Source: CAIUKX01 sp964580965 (GTDB taxonomy: Bacteria > Bacteroidota > Bacteroidia > Flavobacteriales_D > Crocinitomicaceae). Taken from it: a stretch of DNA of 64,000 bases. This document shows, one piece after another, positions 26,283 through 35,341 of the stretch (the stretch's first letter is position 1; each line of letters opens with the position of its first letter). Made by a program: the position numbers and the translations under genes. The notes beneath the pieces were generated by a model. That model saw only the letters and a list, made by a program, of their open reading frames with translations. It was not told where the DNA came from and did no database searches. The DNA lies in assembly GCA_964580965.1 (NCBI GenBank), contig CAZOLZ010000006.1:1-64000 (forward strand). The letters run 5' to 3'.

Positions 26283-28034
26283 TTAATCTAGAACTGTACT
26301 TTTTAATTTTGAACGATAGGATGTAAAAATTGTACTTTTATTGATAAAACCTACAAACTTTCTATCTTTAGTTACAGGTAAGTTCCATTGCCCAGTTGAA
26401 TCAAACTTTTTCATCACACAATCCATAGATTCATCTATGGAAACTATTTCTGTGGGTTTTACCATTAGATCTTTAACTGTTATTGACTCGTACAAATCAT
26501 GTTTAAAAATAATATCTCTGATATTATCTAAATAAACCAACCCAACTAAAAATCCAAACCGATCGGTTACTGGAAAAATAGTTCTTTTTGAAATTGAAAT
26601 CACATTTACCAATTCCCCTAAAGATACATTTTCATATAATTTCTCGTAATCATTATCAACAATAGAAGATGTATTAATTGTGGTCAATATGTTTTTGTCC
26701 TTATCCTGCGTAAAAATGAAACCTCCAGATGCCATTTTTTTTGTATCCATCGAAAAAGGTTCAAAATATCTTGATATAGCATAACTTATTGACGAAACAA
26801 TCATTAACGGAATAATCAAAGTATAACCTCCTGTTATCTCTGCAATTAAGAAAATAGCTGTTAAAGGGGCATGATATAATCCACTTAAAATACCTGCCAT
26901 TCCAACTAAAGTAAAATTACTCTCAGGTAAATTTATAAAACTAAATAGGTTTGTAATTCGAGAAAAGAAAAAACCTAAATAAGCTCCAACAAAAAGCGAT
27001 GGCGCAAAATTACCTCCGTTCCCTCCACTTCCTAAAGTTACTCCAGTTGCAATCGCTTTGACAAAAATCAATACTCCAACAAAACCTAAAACAACCCACT
27101 CATTATTTCTATAAGATTCAAAATAACTATTATCAAGAATTCGCTCTGGCTTTAGTAACGATAAAGACTTTATACTTTCATAACCTTCACCAAATAAAGT
27201 CGGAAAAAAGAAGATTAAGATTGATAATATAAGCCCACCATAAATCACATTTTTATATGCCTTCCGTTTTGAACGACCAAACATACCTTCTACTTTATGA
27301 AATACTCTAGAATGGTAAACAGATACGAGTCCTGCAAACAAGCCCAACAAAACATAAAACGGAACATTCATGTAATCAAATGGTAAAGTTGTTTGAAATG
27401 ATATTAAGATATCATCATTTAAGATAATTTTTGACAATAAAGTTCCTGCTGCAGCTGCTATTATTAAAGGAATAAAAGCAGATATACTTACATCTAATAA
27501 TAAAACTTCTAACGCGAATAAAACACCAGCAATAGGTGCATTGAATGCTGCTGCAATACCTGCAGAAATTCCGCAAGCTAATAATAGTGTTCGATCTTTA
27601 TAATTTAAATGATAGGTACTTGCATAATTAGAGCCAAAGGCTGCACCTGTCACAACAATTGGAGCTTCTAAACCAGCAGAACCTCCTAAACCAACTGTTA
27701 ATGAACTTGTAATTACCTGTGAATACATTTGTTTCCTAGGTACTACACTCGATTTTCTTGCAATTGCATAATGAATATTAGGCAATCCTTTTTGGATTCG
27801 ACCAGAAAAAAGTCGCTTTACTGTAAATACAGTTAGAAAAATCCCTAAAACTGGAAGAATTACAAATAAATAGCTGGAATCAATCCCTTTATCAGCAATC
27901 AGAAAGATATAATGCGCAAAAGTTTTAAGTATTATTACAGCCGCACCAGCTGATAGACCTACCAAAACACTTGATAGAAATATAAACTGCTTTTTAGTAA
28001 GCCTGTCTTGAACCCACTCAATGATAGATTTCAT
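26283..28034 (-). CDS. ClC-family chloride channel/transporter with CBS pair
   Basis: The 583-residue membrane protein shows the ClC core (about 20-430): GLGGSAGLEAPIVVTGAA with the gating Glu, GGNGGNFAPSLFVGAYLG, and a C-terminal pair of CBS domains (about 455-575). Family members move chloride, alone or against protons, across the inner membrane, and CBS domains often bind nucleotides. The first selectivity motif, normally GSGIP, reads KGLPNI here, lacking the usual Ser. This may alter ion choice; many Bacteroidota ClC proteins differ here. It appears to be a single-gene unit. Confidence 0.9.
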   Translation of the reverse strand: MKSIIEWVQDRLTKKQFIFLSSVLVGLSAGAAVIILKTFAHYIFLIADKGIDSSYLFVILPVLGIFLTVFTVKRLFSGRIQKGLPNIHYAIARKSSVVPRKQMYSQVITSSLTVGLGGSAGLEAPIVVTGAAFGSNYASTYHLNYKDRTLLLACGISAGIAAAFNAPIAGVLFALEVLLLDVSISAFIPLIIAAAAGTLLSKIILNDDILISFQTTLPFDYMNVPFYVLLGLFAGLVSVYHSRVFHKVEGMFGRSKRKAYKNVIYGGLILSILIFFFPTLFGEGYESIKSLSLLKPERILDNSYFESYRNNEWVVLGFVGVLIFVKAIATGVTLGSGGNGGNFAPSLFVGAYLGFFFSRITNLFSFINLPESNFTLVGMAGILSGLYHAPLTAIFLIAEITGGYTLIIPLMIVSSISYAISRYFEPFSMDTKKMASGGFIFTQDKDKNILTTINTSSIVDNDYEKLYENVSLGELVNVISISKRTIFPVTDRFGFLVGLVYLDNIRDIIFKHDLYESITVKDLMVKPTEIVSIDESMDCVMKKFDSTGQWNLPVTKDRKFVGFINKSTIFTSYRSKLKSTVLD

Positions 28035-28112
28035 TACTTATGTTGCTATTTTGGGGCGCAAAGTTAAAAGTTTAAGGTTAAAAACTCATTTAAATCGTAG
28101 CAAAAATCCATT

Positions 28113-28721
28113 TTATTTGAAATAAGTTTCGATTACGTCGATTATAGATAAAAAAGTATTATCGATAACCTTCGTGATTTTATGCTGCTTCATCCATTTC
28201 ACCTTTGTTATCCCTTCTTCAATTTGAGGCTTCTCAACTTTAGGTCCATTGTATGATAGCGCATACCAATAAGTCTTTTTAATTGTCGGACAACCTTTGT
28301 ATGTGTAAGTATGGTAAGTGTTACAAATAAACTTTTCAATTTGAGCATTACAAACACCACATTCTTCCTCAATCTCTCTAACTGCAGCAATTTCAGGAGT
28401 TTCACCCTCATCAATTTTACCTTTTGGTATATCCCACAAACCATTCCTTTTTATGAATAAAAAAGATGATTTTCGCTTCACAATCCCTCCAGCAGCTTCT
28501 ATTTTATCAAATTCTTTAAAGTATTGCTCAAAAGATAATTGAGGATCTTTACAGATGTAATTTAGAGTTACAGTACTTCCTGAAAAATCAGAAATTACTT
28601 TTTTCAAAGCATCAAGACCATCACTAGCACTTGATTCACAGAACAATAACTCATTAGAGTTATAATCTTCTTCTTTTGAAATGAATTTTAACGTAATATT
28701 TTCAATAAAAACTTTGTACAT
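28113..28721 (-). CDS. Nudix hydrolase
   Basis: I chose the start at 28721 (MYKVFIENITLKF). A longer frame to 28817 would run into pyrE and adds an unlikely N terminus. The 202-residue protein has an unassigned N-terminal part (about 1-75) and a Nudix domain with an intact box, GKIDEGETPEIAAVREIEEECGV split as G-x5-E-x7-REIEEECGV, so it should hydrolyse a nucleoside diphosphate derivative. It is divergent from pyrE with 7 nt between start codons, and its start codon overlaps the predicted -7 element of pyrE. Confidence 0.85.
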   Translation of the reverse strand: MYKVFIENITLKFISKEEDYNSNELLFCESSASDGLDALKKVISDFSGSTVTLNYICKDPQLSFEQYFKEFDKIEAAGGIVKRKSSFLFIKRNGLWDIPKGKIDEGETPEIAAVREIEEECGVCNAQIEKFICNTYHTYTYKGCPTIKKTYWYALSYNGPKVEKPQIEEGITKVKWMKQHKITKVIDNTFLSIIDVIETYFK

Positions 28722-28724
28722 TTG
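28717..28724 (+). promoter_or_regulatory. Candidate -7 element of pyrE
   Basis: TACATTTG matches TAnnTTTG, and the pyrE ATG follows 4 nt later. No clear -33 TTG is found at 19-20 nt, so confidence is limited. If used, the transcript would be leaderless. Confidence 0.4.
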
Positions 28725-28728
28725 CATC

Positions 28729-29373
28729 ATGATTTTGAACAAAGATAACGCATCAAAGGTAGCAGAATTTTTACTACAAATTAAAGCTGTAAAACTTTCT
28801 CCATCTAAACCATTCACATGGGCTTCTGGATGGAAATCACCTATTTATTGTGACACAAGAATCACATTATCATATCCTACTATCAGAACATTTATTCGTC
28901 AAGCTTATGCTGATGCAATTAGAAAAGGTTTTGGGAAACCTGATGTGATTGCTGGTGTTGCTACTGGAGGAATTCCTCAAGGTGCTTTAATTGCTCAAGA
29001 ATTAGGTGTTCCTTTCATTTATGTTAGAAGCTCTGCTAAGGGACACGGTATGGGTAACCAAGTTGAAGGATACTTCGAAAAAGGTCAAAAAGTTGTAGTT
29101 ATCGAAGATTTGATTTCAACAGGAGGTAGCGGTATGAAAGCGATAAATGCACTGAGGAATGAAGGTCTTGATGTGAAGGGGTTAATAGCTGTTTTCACTT
29201 ATGGTTTTACTGATGCTGATAAAACTTTCAAAGCCGAAAAGGTCCCATTTCAAACACTTTCTAATTATGATACCTTGTTGAAAAAAGCTGTTGAAGATAA
29301 TTACATCAAAAAAACAGATGTTGCCTCACTTAAAGAATGGAAGAAAAATCCTGATACTTGGGACATTAAATAA
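28729..29373 (+). CDS. pyrE: Orotate phosphoribosyltransferase
   Basis: The enzyme joins orotate to PRPP to form OMP in pyrimidine synthesis. I chose the start at 28729 (MILNKDNASKVAEFLLQ), since the longer frame from 28681 adds 16 non-conserved residues that run over the divergent gene. Signatures include FTWASGWKSPIYCDTR, VATGGIPQGALIAQ, the YVRSSAKGHGMGNQVEG loop and the PRPP-binding VVVIEDLISTGGSG. The length of 214 residues is usual. An SRPBCC gene follows after 8 nt and is probably in the same operon. Confidence 0.95.
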   Translation: MILNKDNASKVAEFLLQIKAVKLSPSKPFTWASGWKSPIYCDTRITLSYPTIRTFIRQAYADAIRKGFGKPDVIAGVATGGIPQGALIAQELGVPFIYVRSSAKGHGMGNQVEGYFEKGQKVVVIEDLISTGGSGMKAINALRNEGLDVKGLIAVFTYGFTDADKTFKAEKVPFQTLSNYDTLLKKAVEDNYIKKTDVASLKEWKKNPDTWDIK

Positions 29374-29381
29374 GAAGTTCA

Positions 29382-29789
29382 ATGAAAATTAAAAGTCAAG
29401 AAGTTATTCTTTCTAAAGTATTACCTGATACTGTTTACGAATTTTTAAGTAAACCTTTGAATATTGAATGTCTTCTTCCTAAAAGTCAAATTTCTGACTG
29501 GAAATATAGTGATACTGATTGCTCGTTTAAAGTTCAGAATGGTGTCGTTACTATTTCTTTAGTTGCAAATGGAGGTGAAAAGGGTTCTGTACTACATTAC
29601 AAATCTGGAGAAAAATCCCCTTTTCCATTCAACTTATCCATTCATATGGAAAAATACAACGACAACACGAAAGGATATTTAGAATTTAATGGAGAGGTGA
29701 ATATGTTCTTAAAAATGATGGTAGAAAAACCTCTAACAAATCTTTTTAATGACATGGCTCAAGAATTAAAAAATCATTTTGACGCTTAA
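29382..29789 (+). CDS. SRPBCC/START-like domain protein
   Basis: The 135-residue protein fits the SRPBCC fold: an opening strand (MKIKSQEVILSK), a short helix with VYEFLSKPLNIECLLP, seven-strand sheet and a long C-terminal helix (VEKPLTNLFNDMAQELKNHFDA). Such proteins bind hydrophobic ligands in a central cavity. The gene often follows pyrE in Flavobacteriales, but its ligand is not known. It converges with birA and overlaps its end by 4 nt. Confidence 0.8.
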   Translation: MKIKSQEVILSKVLPDTVYEFLSKPLNIECLLPKSQISDWKYSDTDCSFKVQNGVVTISLVANGGEKGSVLHYKSGEKSPFPFNLSIHMEKYNDNTKGYLEFNGEVNMFLKMMVEKPLTNLFNDMAQELKNHFDA

Positions 29790-30508
29790 AACACAAATTT
29801 GATTTCTTTCAAATCAAAAGAATTTAGATTCTCCTTTATCAATACATTCAGTTTCCCCTCTTGAGATACTGATTTTATTATTCCACAAACTTGCTTCCCA
29901 TTGATCACAAATAATCTTTTGGTATTCAATCCAAGTAGATTGGAATGGTAGATCGAATCAATCAATTCAAAATCTTCAAGGATTCCCACATTTTTATTGA
30001 AATTTTGAATCAAACCAAATAGTACCTCATCTATTGAATTAAATTCTGAAAGCTCCAACTTTAGACTCGTAGCATTTATATCACCAAAATCAATTTGATT
30101 GACGTTTAAACCAACTCCAATAATAGCTGATTTAATATTTGTACCACTTAACTGATTTTCAATTAAAACCCCTGCAATTTTTTTACCTTTAACATAAATG
30201 TCATTCGGCCATTTAATATCGGCATTTAAACCTTTAGACTTTAAATAGTCCATCAAAGTTATCGCTACAAATTTGGATAAATAAAACTGATGTTCAACTG
30301 ACAAATTAGCAGGTTCAAAATAAACCGACATCAATAAATTAACTCCTGAAAGTGAAGACCATACACTTCCTCGCTGTCCTCTTCCTTCAATTTGCTCATC
30401 TGTCAATATTACCGTACCATTAACTAAAGAATTACCCTTAATTAAATTGGCAACATAATTGTTCGTTGAATCTACACTTTCAAGATGTATGATTTTTGAG
30501 CCTATCAT
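29786..30508 (-). CDS. birA: Biotin--[acetyl-CoA-carboxylase] ligase
   Basis: I chose the start at 30508 (MIGSKIIHLESVDSTNNYV). The frame stays open to 30652, but the extra 48 residues are hydrophobic, not conserved, and would overlap rsfS. The 240-residue protein has the ligase core: STNNYV, the biotin-binding loop GRGQRGSVWSS, IKWPNDIYVKGKKIAGVLIE and GVGLNVNQ. It attaches biotin to the carboxyl carrier protein. There is no N-terminal DNA-binding domain, so it is the non-regulatory class. It is divergent from rsfS. Confidence 0.93.
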   Translation of the reverse strand: MIGSKIIHLESVDSTNNYVANLIKGNSLVNGTVILTDEQIEGRGQRGSVWSSLSGVNLLMSVYFEPANLSVEHQFYLSKFVAITLMDYLKSKGLNADIKWPNDIYVKGKKIAGVLIENQLSGTNIKSAIIGVGLNVNQIDFGDINATSLKLELSEFNSIDEVLFGLIQNFNKNVGILEDFELIDSIYHSNLLGLNTKRLFVINGKQVCGIIKSVSQEGKLNVLIKENLNSFDLKEIKFVF

Positions 30509-30592
30509 TTTGTTAAAAAATCTTATTAAACCAATAAAAAAAGAAAGTAAATATAAAATATAAATTAGATTTGTAATTGATAAAATAATTAA

Positions 30593-30970
30593 ATGCAGTA
30601 TAAAGACACAAATTCTAAACTCCTTTGCGAAACAATTGTTGAGGGAATGCAAGAAAATAAAGCTAAAGACATCGTTGTAATAGACTTAAGAGATATTCCT
30701 TCATCTGTTGCTGAATTCTTCGTAATATGTACAGGTGATTCTTCTACTCACATTGATGGTATTGCATCATCATTGGTTAGACATACACGAAACAATATTA
30801 AAGAAAGACCTTGGCATATTGAAGGTAAAGGTATTAATGAATGGGTACTTATCGACTACGTTTCAGTTGTAGCTCATGTTTTCTATCCAGAAACTAGAGC
30901 TTTTTATGATTTAGAAGAATTATGGGCTGATGGTAAAAGAACTGATGTACCTAATTTAAATTTAATTTAA
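30593..30970 (+). CDS. rsfS: Ribosomal silencing factor RsfS
   Basis: The 125-residue protein of the Iojap/RsfS family binds ribosomal protein L14 and blocks subunit joining in starvation. Signatures are AKDIVVIDLRDI, AEFFVICTGDSSTHIDGIA, and the C-terminal WVLIDYVSVVAHVFYPETRAFYDLEELWAD. A -7-like TAGATTTG lies at 30566-30573. It precedes ftsH by 2 nt, the usual order in Flavobacteriales, which suggests one transcript. Confidence 0.95.
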   Translation: MQYKDTNSKLLCETIVEGMQENKAKDIVVIDLRDIPSSVAEFFVICTGDSSTHIDGIASSLVRHTRNNIKERPWHIEGKGINEWVLIDYVSVVAHVFYPETRAFYDLEELWADGKRTDVPNLNLI

Positions 30971-30972
30971 TA

Positions 30973-33045
30973 ATGGCAAATAACAAAAAACAAAAGAAAA
31001 GTCCTTTTTCAATATATTGGATTTATGGATTCATTGCTGTCGCAATCATTGGTTTTCAAATGATGAACAGTTTTGATTCTTCAACTAAAGTAGGTAGTCA
31101 ACAAACCTTTTTTGAATTAGCTGAAAAAGGCTACGTGAAACATGTTGCAATTGTAAACAAAGTCAGAGCTGACTTTAAATTAACTGAAGATGGAAAAACA
31201 TTCATAAAATCGAATACTTCAGGTGAATTCAGTAAAATGAAAGAAGCATTCAACAAAGGTGGTCGTATCAAAAAAAGTGATCCAACATTCGAGATGGACT
31301 TAATTGATGCAGGTAACTTCGAAATGAATGTTCAAAAAGTAAATGAATCCCTCAAAGCTGAAGGTCAAAATACAATCATTTTAACTCCCAAAACAGAAAC
31401 AGATTATTTAGGTGGATTGATTCAACTTTTATTACCAATTATATTACTTGTTGCAATCTGGATGTTTGTAATGAGAAGAATGAGCGGTGGTGCTGGAGGT
31501 GGTGCCGGTGGTCAAATCTTCAATATTGGAAAATCTAAAGCTAAAATGTACGAAAAAGGAAAGTCAACAAATAAAACTTTCAAAGATGTAGCTGGTTTAG
31601 AAGGTGCAAAAGAAGAAGTTGAGGAGATTGTTGAATTTTTGAAGAATCCAAAGAAATATACCGATCTAGGAGCTAAAATACCTAAAGGAGCATTACTTGT
31701 TGGACCTCCAGGAACAGGTAAAACATTATTGGCTAAAGCAGTAGCTGGGGAAGCTCAAGTTCCTTTCTTTGCTCTTTCAGGATCTGACTTTGTTGAAATG
31801 TTTGTAGGTGTTGGTGCTTCAAGAGTTCGTGACTTATTCAAACAAGCGAAAGAAAAGTCGCCATCAATTATTTTTATCGATGAGATAGACGCAATAGGTA
31901 GAGCTAGGGGGAAAAACAACAGCTTTGGCTCGAATGACGAAAGAGAAAATACACTGAATCAGTTGTTAACTGAAATGGATGGATTTGAAACAAACTCTGG
32001 TGTTATCATTTTAGCAGCAACGAACAGAGCTGATGTTTTAGATAATGCACTATTAAGAGCTGGTCGTTTTGACCGTCAAATTTATGTTGATATGCCTGAT
32101 GCTAATGAACGTAAAGAAATTTTCAAAGTTCATTTAAAACCTATTAAGTTAGATCAGGATTTAGATGTTGATTTCTTATCTAAACAAACTCCTGGGTTTT
32201 CAGGTGCAGATATAGCTAATCTTTGTAACGAAGCTGCTTTAATTGCTGCTAGAAAAGATAAGAATCATGTTGAAAAACAAGATTTCTTAGATGCTGTAGA
32301 TCGTATAATAGGTGGATTAGAGAAGAAAAACAAAATCATTTCTAAAAATGAGAAAAAAGCTATTGCATTCCACGAAGCAGGTCATGCAACCACATCTTGG
32401 TTATTAGAACACGCCAATCCATTAGTAAAAGTTACAATTGTACCAAGAGGACAGTCGTTAGGTGCTGCTTGGTATTTACCTGAAGAAAGAAGTATTACAA
32501 CTACAGAACAACTTTTAGATGAAATGTGTTCTGCTTTAGGAGGTAGAGCTGCTGAAGAATTGATTTTTGGTAAAATCAGTACTGGTGCATTAAGTGATTT
32601 AGAAAAAGTTACAAAGCAAGCGTATGCCATGGTATCAATTTATGGGTTGAATGAAAAAGTAGGTAATATTTCGTTCTACGACTCTAAAGGTAGAGATAGC
32701 TTTACTAAACCATACTCTGAAGATACAGCTAAAATAATTGATGAAGAGGTAAGTAAGTTAATTGAAGATCAGTACCAACGTGCACTTCAAATTTTAACTG
32801 AAAACAAGGACAAACTGACTGAGTTAGCAGATAAATTACTTGAAAAAGAAGTTATTTTTAAAGAAGATTTAGAACTAACCTTTGGAAAACGTCAATTCGA
32901 AAAAGATAAACTACCTTTATTAGAAGCTGAAGAAAATACAACAATCGAAACAACAGATGAAGTTTCATCAACAAGTTCTGCTGTTATTGAAGATACAGCT
33001 ATTACTGATAAGAACGATGAAAACGAAGATCCGGTTTCAAACTAA
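30973..33045 (+). CDS. ftsH: ATP-dependent zinc metalloprotease FtsH
   Basis: The 690-residue inner-membrane protease has two N-terminal membrane segments (about 13-27 and 145-165), a Gly-rich linker, an AAA+ domain with Walker A GPPGTGKT starting at residue 244, IIFIDEIDAIGR and the AAA second region of homology. The M41 zinc site HEAGH is at 467-471. It degrades misfolded or regulated membrane proteins. The C-terminal tail (about 650-690) is acidic and rich in Thr and Ser. It is followed by a strong terminator hairpin. Confidence 0.97.
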   Translation: MANNKKQKKSPFSIYWIYGFIAVAIIGFQMMNSFDSSTKVGSQQTFFELAEKGYVKHVAIVNKVRADFKLTEDGKTFIKSNTSGEFSKMKEAFNKGGRIKKSDPTFEMDLIDAGNFEMNVQKVNESLKAEGQNTIILTPKTETDYLGGLIQLLLPIILLVAIWMFVMRRMSGGAGGGAGGQIFNIGKSKAKMYEKGKSTNKTFKDVAGLEGAKEEVEEIVEFLKNPKKYTDLGAKIPKGALLVGPPGTGKTLLAKAVAGEAQVPFFALSGSDFVEMFVGVGASRVRDLFKQAKEKSPSIIFIDEIDAIGRARGKNNSFGSNDERENTLNQLLTEMDGFETNSGVIILAATNRADVLDNALLRAGRFDRQIYVDMPDANERKEIFKVHLKPIKLDQDLDVDFLSKQTPGFSGADIANLCNEAALIAARKDKNHVEKQDFLDAVDRIIGGLEKKNKIISKNEKKAIAFHEAGHATTSWLLEHANPLVKVTIVPRGQSLGAAWYLPEERSITTTEQLLDEMCSALGGRAAEELIFGKISTGALSDLEKVTKQAYAMVSIYGLNEKVGNISFYDSKGRDSFTKPYSEDTAKIIDEEVSKLIEDQYQRALQILTENKDKLTELADKLLEKEVIFKEDLELTFGKRQFEKDKLPLLEAEENTTIETTDEVSSTSSAVIEDTAITDKNDENEDPVSN

Positions 33046-33057
33046 TTTTAATTTAAC

Positions 33058-33095
33058 AAAGAGTGCCTGTTAAACTTGGCACTCTTTACTTTTTT
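33058..33095 (+). terminator. Terminator after ftsH
   Basis: AAAGAGTGCC (33058-33067) and GGCACTCTTT (33078-33087) make a perfect 10-bp stem around a 10-nt loop, followed by ACTTTTTT. It separates ftsH from cdsA, whose start codon lies only a few nucleotides after the U-tract, so cdsA needs read-through or a promoter close by. Confidence 0.85.
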
Positions 33096-33099
33096 ATAA

Positions 33100-33924
33100 A
33101 TGAGTAATATACTTTTAAGAGCAATTACCGGAACCATTTTTATTTCAGTAATCTTGGGTTCAATTTGGTTTGGCCTACTAACTTCTATAATAATAATTAG
33201 CCTTATTTCAATTTTAAGTTTAAATGAATACATTGACTTATTTAAAAACTCAGAAGTAAGTTTAAATAAATCGTTAGTTTTGATTTTTGGAGTTAGTATT
33301 TTCGGAATTTTACTAACAGAATATATTATTGGTCAAGACCTACTAGAAATAAATCTTTCTATCTTTATATTACCGATTTTATTTGGATACCTTTTGACTG
33401 AATTATACAGAAAAAAAGATAATCCACTAACTAATATTGGAATTGGTTTCATTGGTTTCATTTATATTTTTACTCCTTTCATTTTAACTCTACTCATTTT
33501 AAAAAAAGAAATCGATGCCCAATATTTATTAATGGGGATGTTTATACTTATCTGGACAAATGATACATTTGCATATTTAAGTGGTCGTTTTTTTGGAAAA
33601 ACAAAATTGTTTGAACGTATTTCTCCAAAAAAAACATGGGAAGGAACAATTGGAGGGATACTATTTACCGCAATAGCAGCTATTATTTTGAGTCAATTTT
33701 CTGACGCTAGGTATAATCTATTATTCTGGGTAATAAGCGCTTTAATAATTGCACCTTGTTCCATTTTTGGGGATTTATTCGAATCACTTATCAAACGCAG
33801 CCTAAATGTTAAAGATTCAGGAACAATTTTACCAGGTCATGGTGGATTATTAGACAGATTTGATGCTGCTTTATTTACTGTCCCATTTTTCTTCACGTGG
33901 ATGATTATTTATTCACAATTTTAA
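33100..33924 (+). CDS. cdsA: Phosphatidate cytidylyltransferase
   Basis: The 274-residue membrane protein makes CDP-diacylglycerol from phosphatidic acid and CTP. It has about eight membrane segments and the family signature near the C terminus (SIFGDLFESLIKRSLNVKDSG, then LPGHGGLLDRFDA). WTNDTFAYLSGRFFGKTKL and SPKKTWEGTIGG are further conserved parts of the active site. The psd gene follows 65 nt later, so two phospholipid steps lie side by side. Confidence 0.93.
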   Translation: MSNILLRAITGTIFISVILGSIWFGLLTSIIIISLISILSLNEYIDLFKNSEVSLNKSLVLIFGVSIFGILLTEYIIGQDLLEINLSIFILPILFGYLLTELYRKKDNPLTNIGIGFIGFIYIFTPFILTLLILKKEIDAQYLLMGMFILIWTNDTFAYLSGRFFGKTKLFERISPKKTWEGTIGGILFTAIAAIILSQFSDARYNLLFWVISALIIAPCSIFGDLFESLIKRSLNVKDSGTILPGHGGLLDRFDAALFTVPFFFTWMIIYSQF

Positions 33925-33989
33925 ACGATATTTGCTGCGATTTTAAAGAAAGTTGATTCAAATTTAATCGATTAAAAATTTCAATAGAT

Positions 33990-34655
33990 ATGAAAATACA
34001 CAGAGAAGGATACCTTATTATTGCAATAGCATTTATCATATTAGCTGTATTAGAAGTAGGTAACTATTTACTGTTCGAATTAATAGGTTGGAAATGGTTG
34101 TTGATTTTAATATGGTTGATTGGTTTAACGCTATTTACGTTAATTGTTCAATTTTTCAGAATTCCTAAACGATCTTTTACTGCTGATGAAAATGACATCA
34201 TTTGTCCAGCTGATGGGAAAGTTGTAGTTATTGAGGAGGTTGAAGAAACAGAGTACTTTAAAGACAAACGTATTCAAGTGTCTGTTTTTATGTCTCCTTT
34301 AAATGTTCACGCGAATTATAATCCAATTGCTGGTATCATCAAATATGTTAAATACCATAAAGGTCTATTTTTAGTTGCATGGCATCCAAAAAGTAGCACT
34401 GATAACGAACGTTCAACTGTTGTAACACAACATAAATCAGGAAAAGAAGTACTATTTAGACAAGTTGCAGGAGCTGTTGCACGAAGAATTTGTTATTACA
34501 TACAAGAAAATCAAGATGTTCAAGCAGGTGAAGAATATGGTTTCATCAAATTTGGATCACGAATTGATTTATTTCTCCCTTTAGATTCTACAATAAATGT
34601 TAAAATAGGTGATGTTGTTAAAGGTAAAGTTACTAAAATTGGAAAATTAAATTAA
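33990..34655 (+). CDS. psd: Phosphatidylserine decarboxylase family protein (short type)
   Basis: The 221-residue protein decarboxylates phosphatidylserine to phosphatidylethanolamine. It has two N-terminal membrane segments (about 9-50), then ICPADGKVVVIEEV, VSVFMSPLNVHANYNP, and the C-terminal EYGFIKFGSRIDLFLP. In this short Psd class the chain is cleaved at the Ser of GS to form the pyruvoyl cofactor; the Ser is present in FGSR. It follows cdsA, consistent with a phospholipid role. Confidence 0.92.
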   Translation: MKIHREGYLIIAIAFIILAVLEVGNYLLFELIGWKWLLILIWLIGLTLFTLIVQFFRIPKRSFTADENDIICPADGKVVVIEEVEETEYFKDKRIQVSVFMSPLNVHANYNPIAGIIKYVKYHKGLFLVAWHPKSSTDNERSTVVTQHKSGKEVLFRQVAGAVARRICYYIQENQDVQAGEEYGFIKFGSRIDLFLPLDSTINVKIGDVVKGKVTKIGKLN

Positions 34656-34680
34656 TTTTAAGCAAAATTAAATTCGCACT

Positions 34681-34911
34681 ATGAAAAAAATAGTTTTGAC
34701 TCTAGCTATCCTAGGGTTTATAGGTACAACAGGAGCAAAGATTTTATTTATCAATAAAACGAATAAGACTGAAATTATTCAACAAGACGACAAAAAGAAG
34801 AAGAAGAAGAAAAAAGAAAAATGTGAAAAAAAAGCTTGTTGTTCGAAAGAATCTGCAGAGAAGAAAACAACTGAAAAAAAAGCTTGTTGTTCAAAAGAAA
34901 ATAGAAAATAA
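34681..34911 (+). CDS. Small Lys/Cys-rich secreted or membrane-anchored protein
   Basis: The 76-residue product has a hydrophobic N terminus (about 4-25), then a run of eight Lys and two copies of a KKACCSKE unit. The DNA of these two units (34824-34851 and 34872-34899) is a direct repeat with one mismatch. The paired cysteines suggest metal binding or disulfide cross-links. I do not recognise a family. It is followed by a good terminator, which supports a real transcript. Confidence 0.6.
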   Translation: MKKIVLTLAILGFIGTTGAKILFINKTNKTEIIQQDDKKKKKKKKEKCEKKACCSKESAEKKTTEKKACCSKENRK

Positions 34912-34913
34912 AT

Positions 34914-34941
34914 AAAGGGTCTTAATTGACCCTTTTTTTTT
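34914..34941 (+). terminator. Terminator after the Lys/Cys-rich gene
   Basis: AAAGGGTC (34914-34921), loop TTAATT, GACCCTTT (34928-34935) and a run of T to 34941 form a typical intrinsic terminator. Confidence 0.85.
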
Positions 34942-34963
34942 GCTCTATTTAGATTCTTCTTCA

Positions 34964-34971
34964 TAAATTTG
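34964..34971 (+). promoter_or_regulatory. Candidate -7 element before the 34976 gene
   Basis: TAAATTTG matches the Bacteroidota -7 consensus; a TTTG in the terminator U-tract lies 21 nt upstream as a possible -33. The ATG at 34976 begins 4 nt after the element, so the transcript is probably leaderless. Confidence 0.5.
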
Positions 34972-34975
34972 CAAC

Positions 34976-35329
34976 ATGGATTACGAAGTAGACTTAAAAT
35001 TCAATCAACTTGTTAAATTTCTTGAAACCGAAAAAGATTTTGGTCCGGATTTAGACTTACAAACTATTCTTTTATTAATTGGGGTTGATATTTTAGGACA
35101 AGGCCATCAAAAGTTTTCTAAAAATGAAAAAATGGATTTGATGCATATCGCAATTTGTACGATTTTAGAGCCATATGGATATTATTCATTCGAAGGAAGA
35201 GACAAAGATAATTGGCCTCACTTCAAACTTGTGAAGCAACTACCAAATCTAGAACACAGAGAACAACAACATTTATTAAAACAAGCAACATTAGAATTCT
35301 TTAAAAAAGAAGAAATCTTTTCTGTTTAA
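34976..35329 (+). CDS. Conserved small Bacteroidota protein upstream of rseP
   Basis: The 117-residue cytoplasmic protein is mostly helical and has no signal peptide. Segments such as LDLQTILLLIGVDILGQGHQKFSKNEKMDLMHIA, read as two helices, and YYSFEGRDKDNWPHF look conserved; I recall homologues next to rseP in related genomes but cannot name a function. It ends 12 nt before rseP, so one operon is likely. Confidence 0.7.
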   Translation: MDYEVDLKFNQLVKFLETEKDFGPDLDLQTILLLIGVDILGQGHQKFSKNEKMDLMHIAICTILEPYGYYSFEGRDKDNWPHFKLVKQLPNLEHREQQHLLKQATLEFFKKEEIFSV

Positions 35330-35341
35330 CTATTTTCATTT

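Noticed and set aside
28722..28817. Longer N terminus of the Nudix hydrolase
   Set aside because: It overlaps the pyrE coding region on the opposite strand, and the residues are the antisense of pyrE.
30509..30652. Longer N terminus of birA
   Set aside because: It overlaps rsfS and encodes non-conserved hydrophobic residues; the family starts near MIGSKIIHLESVDSTNN.
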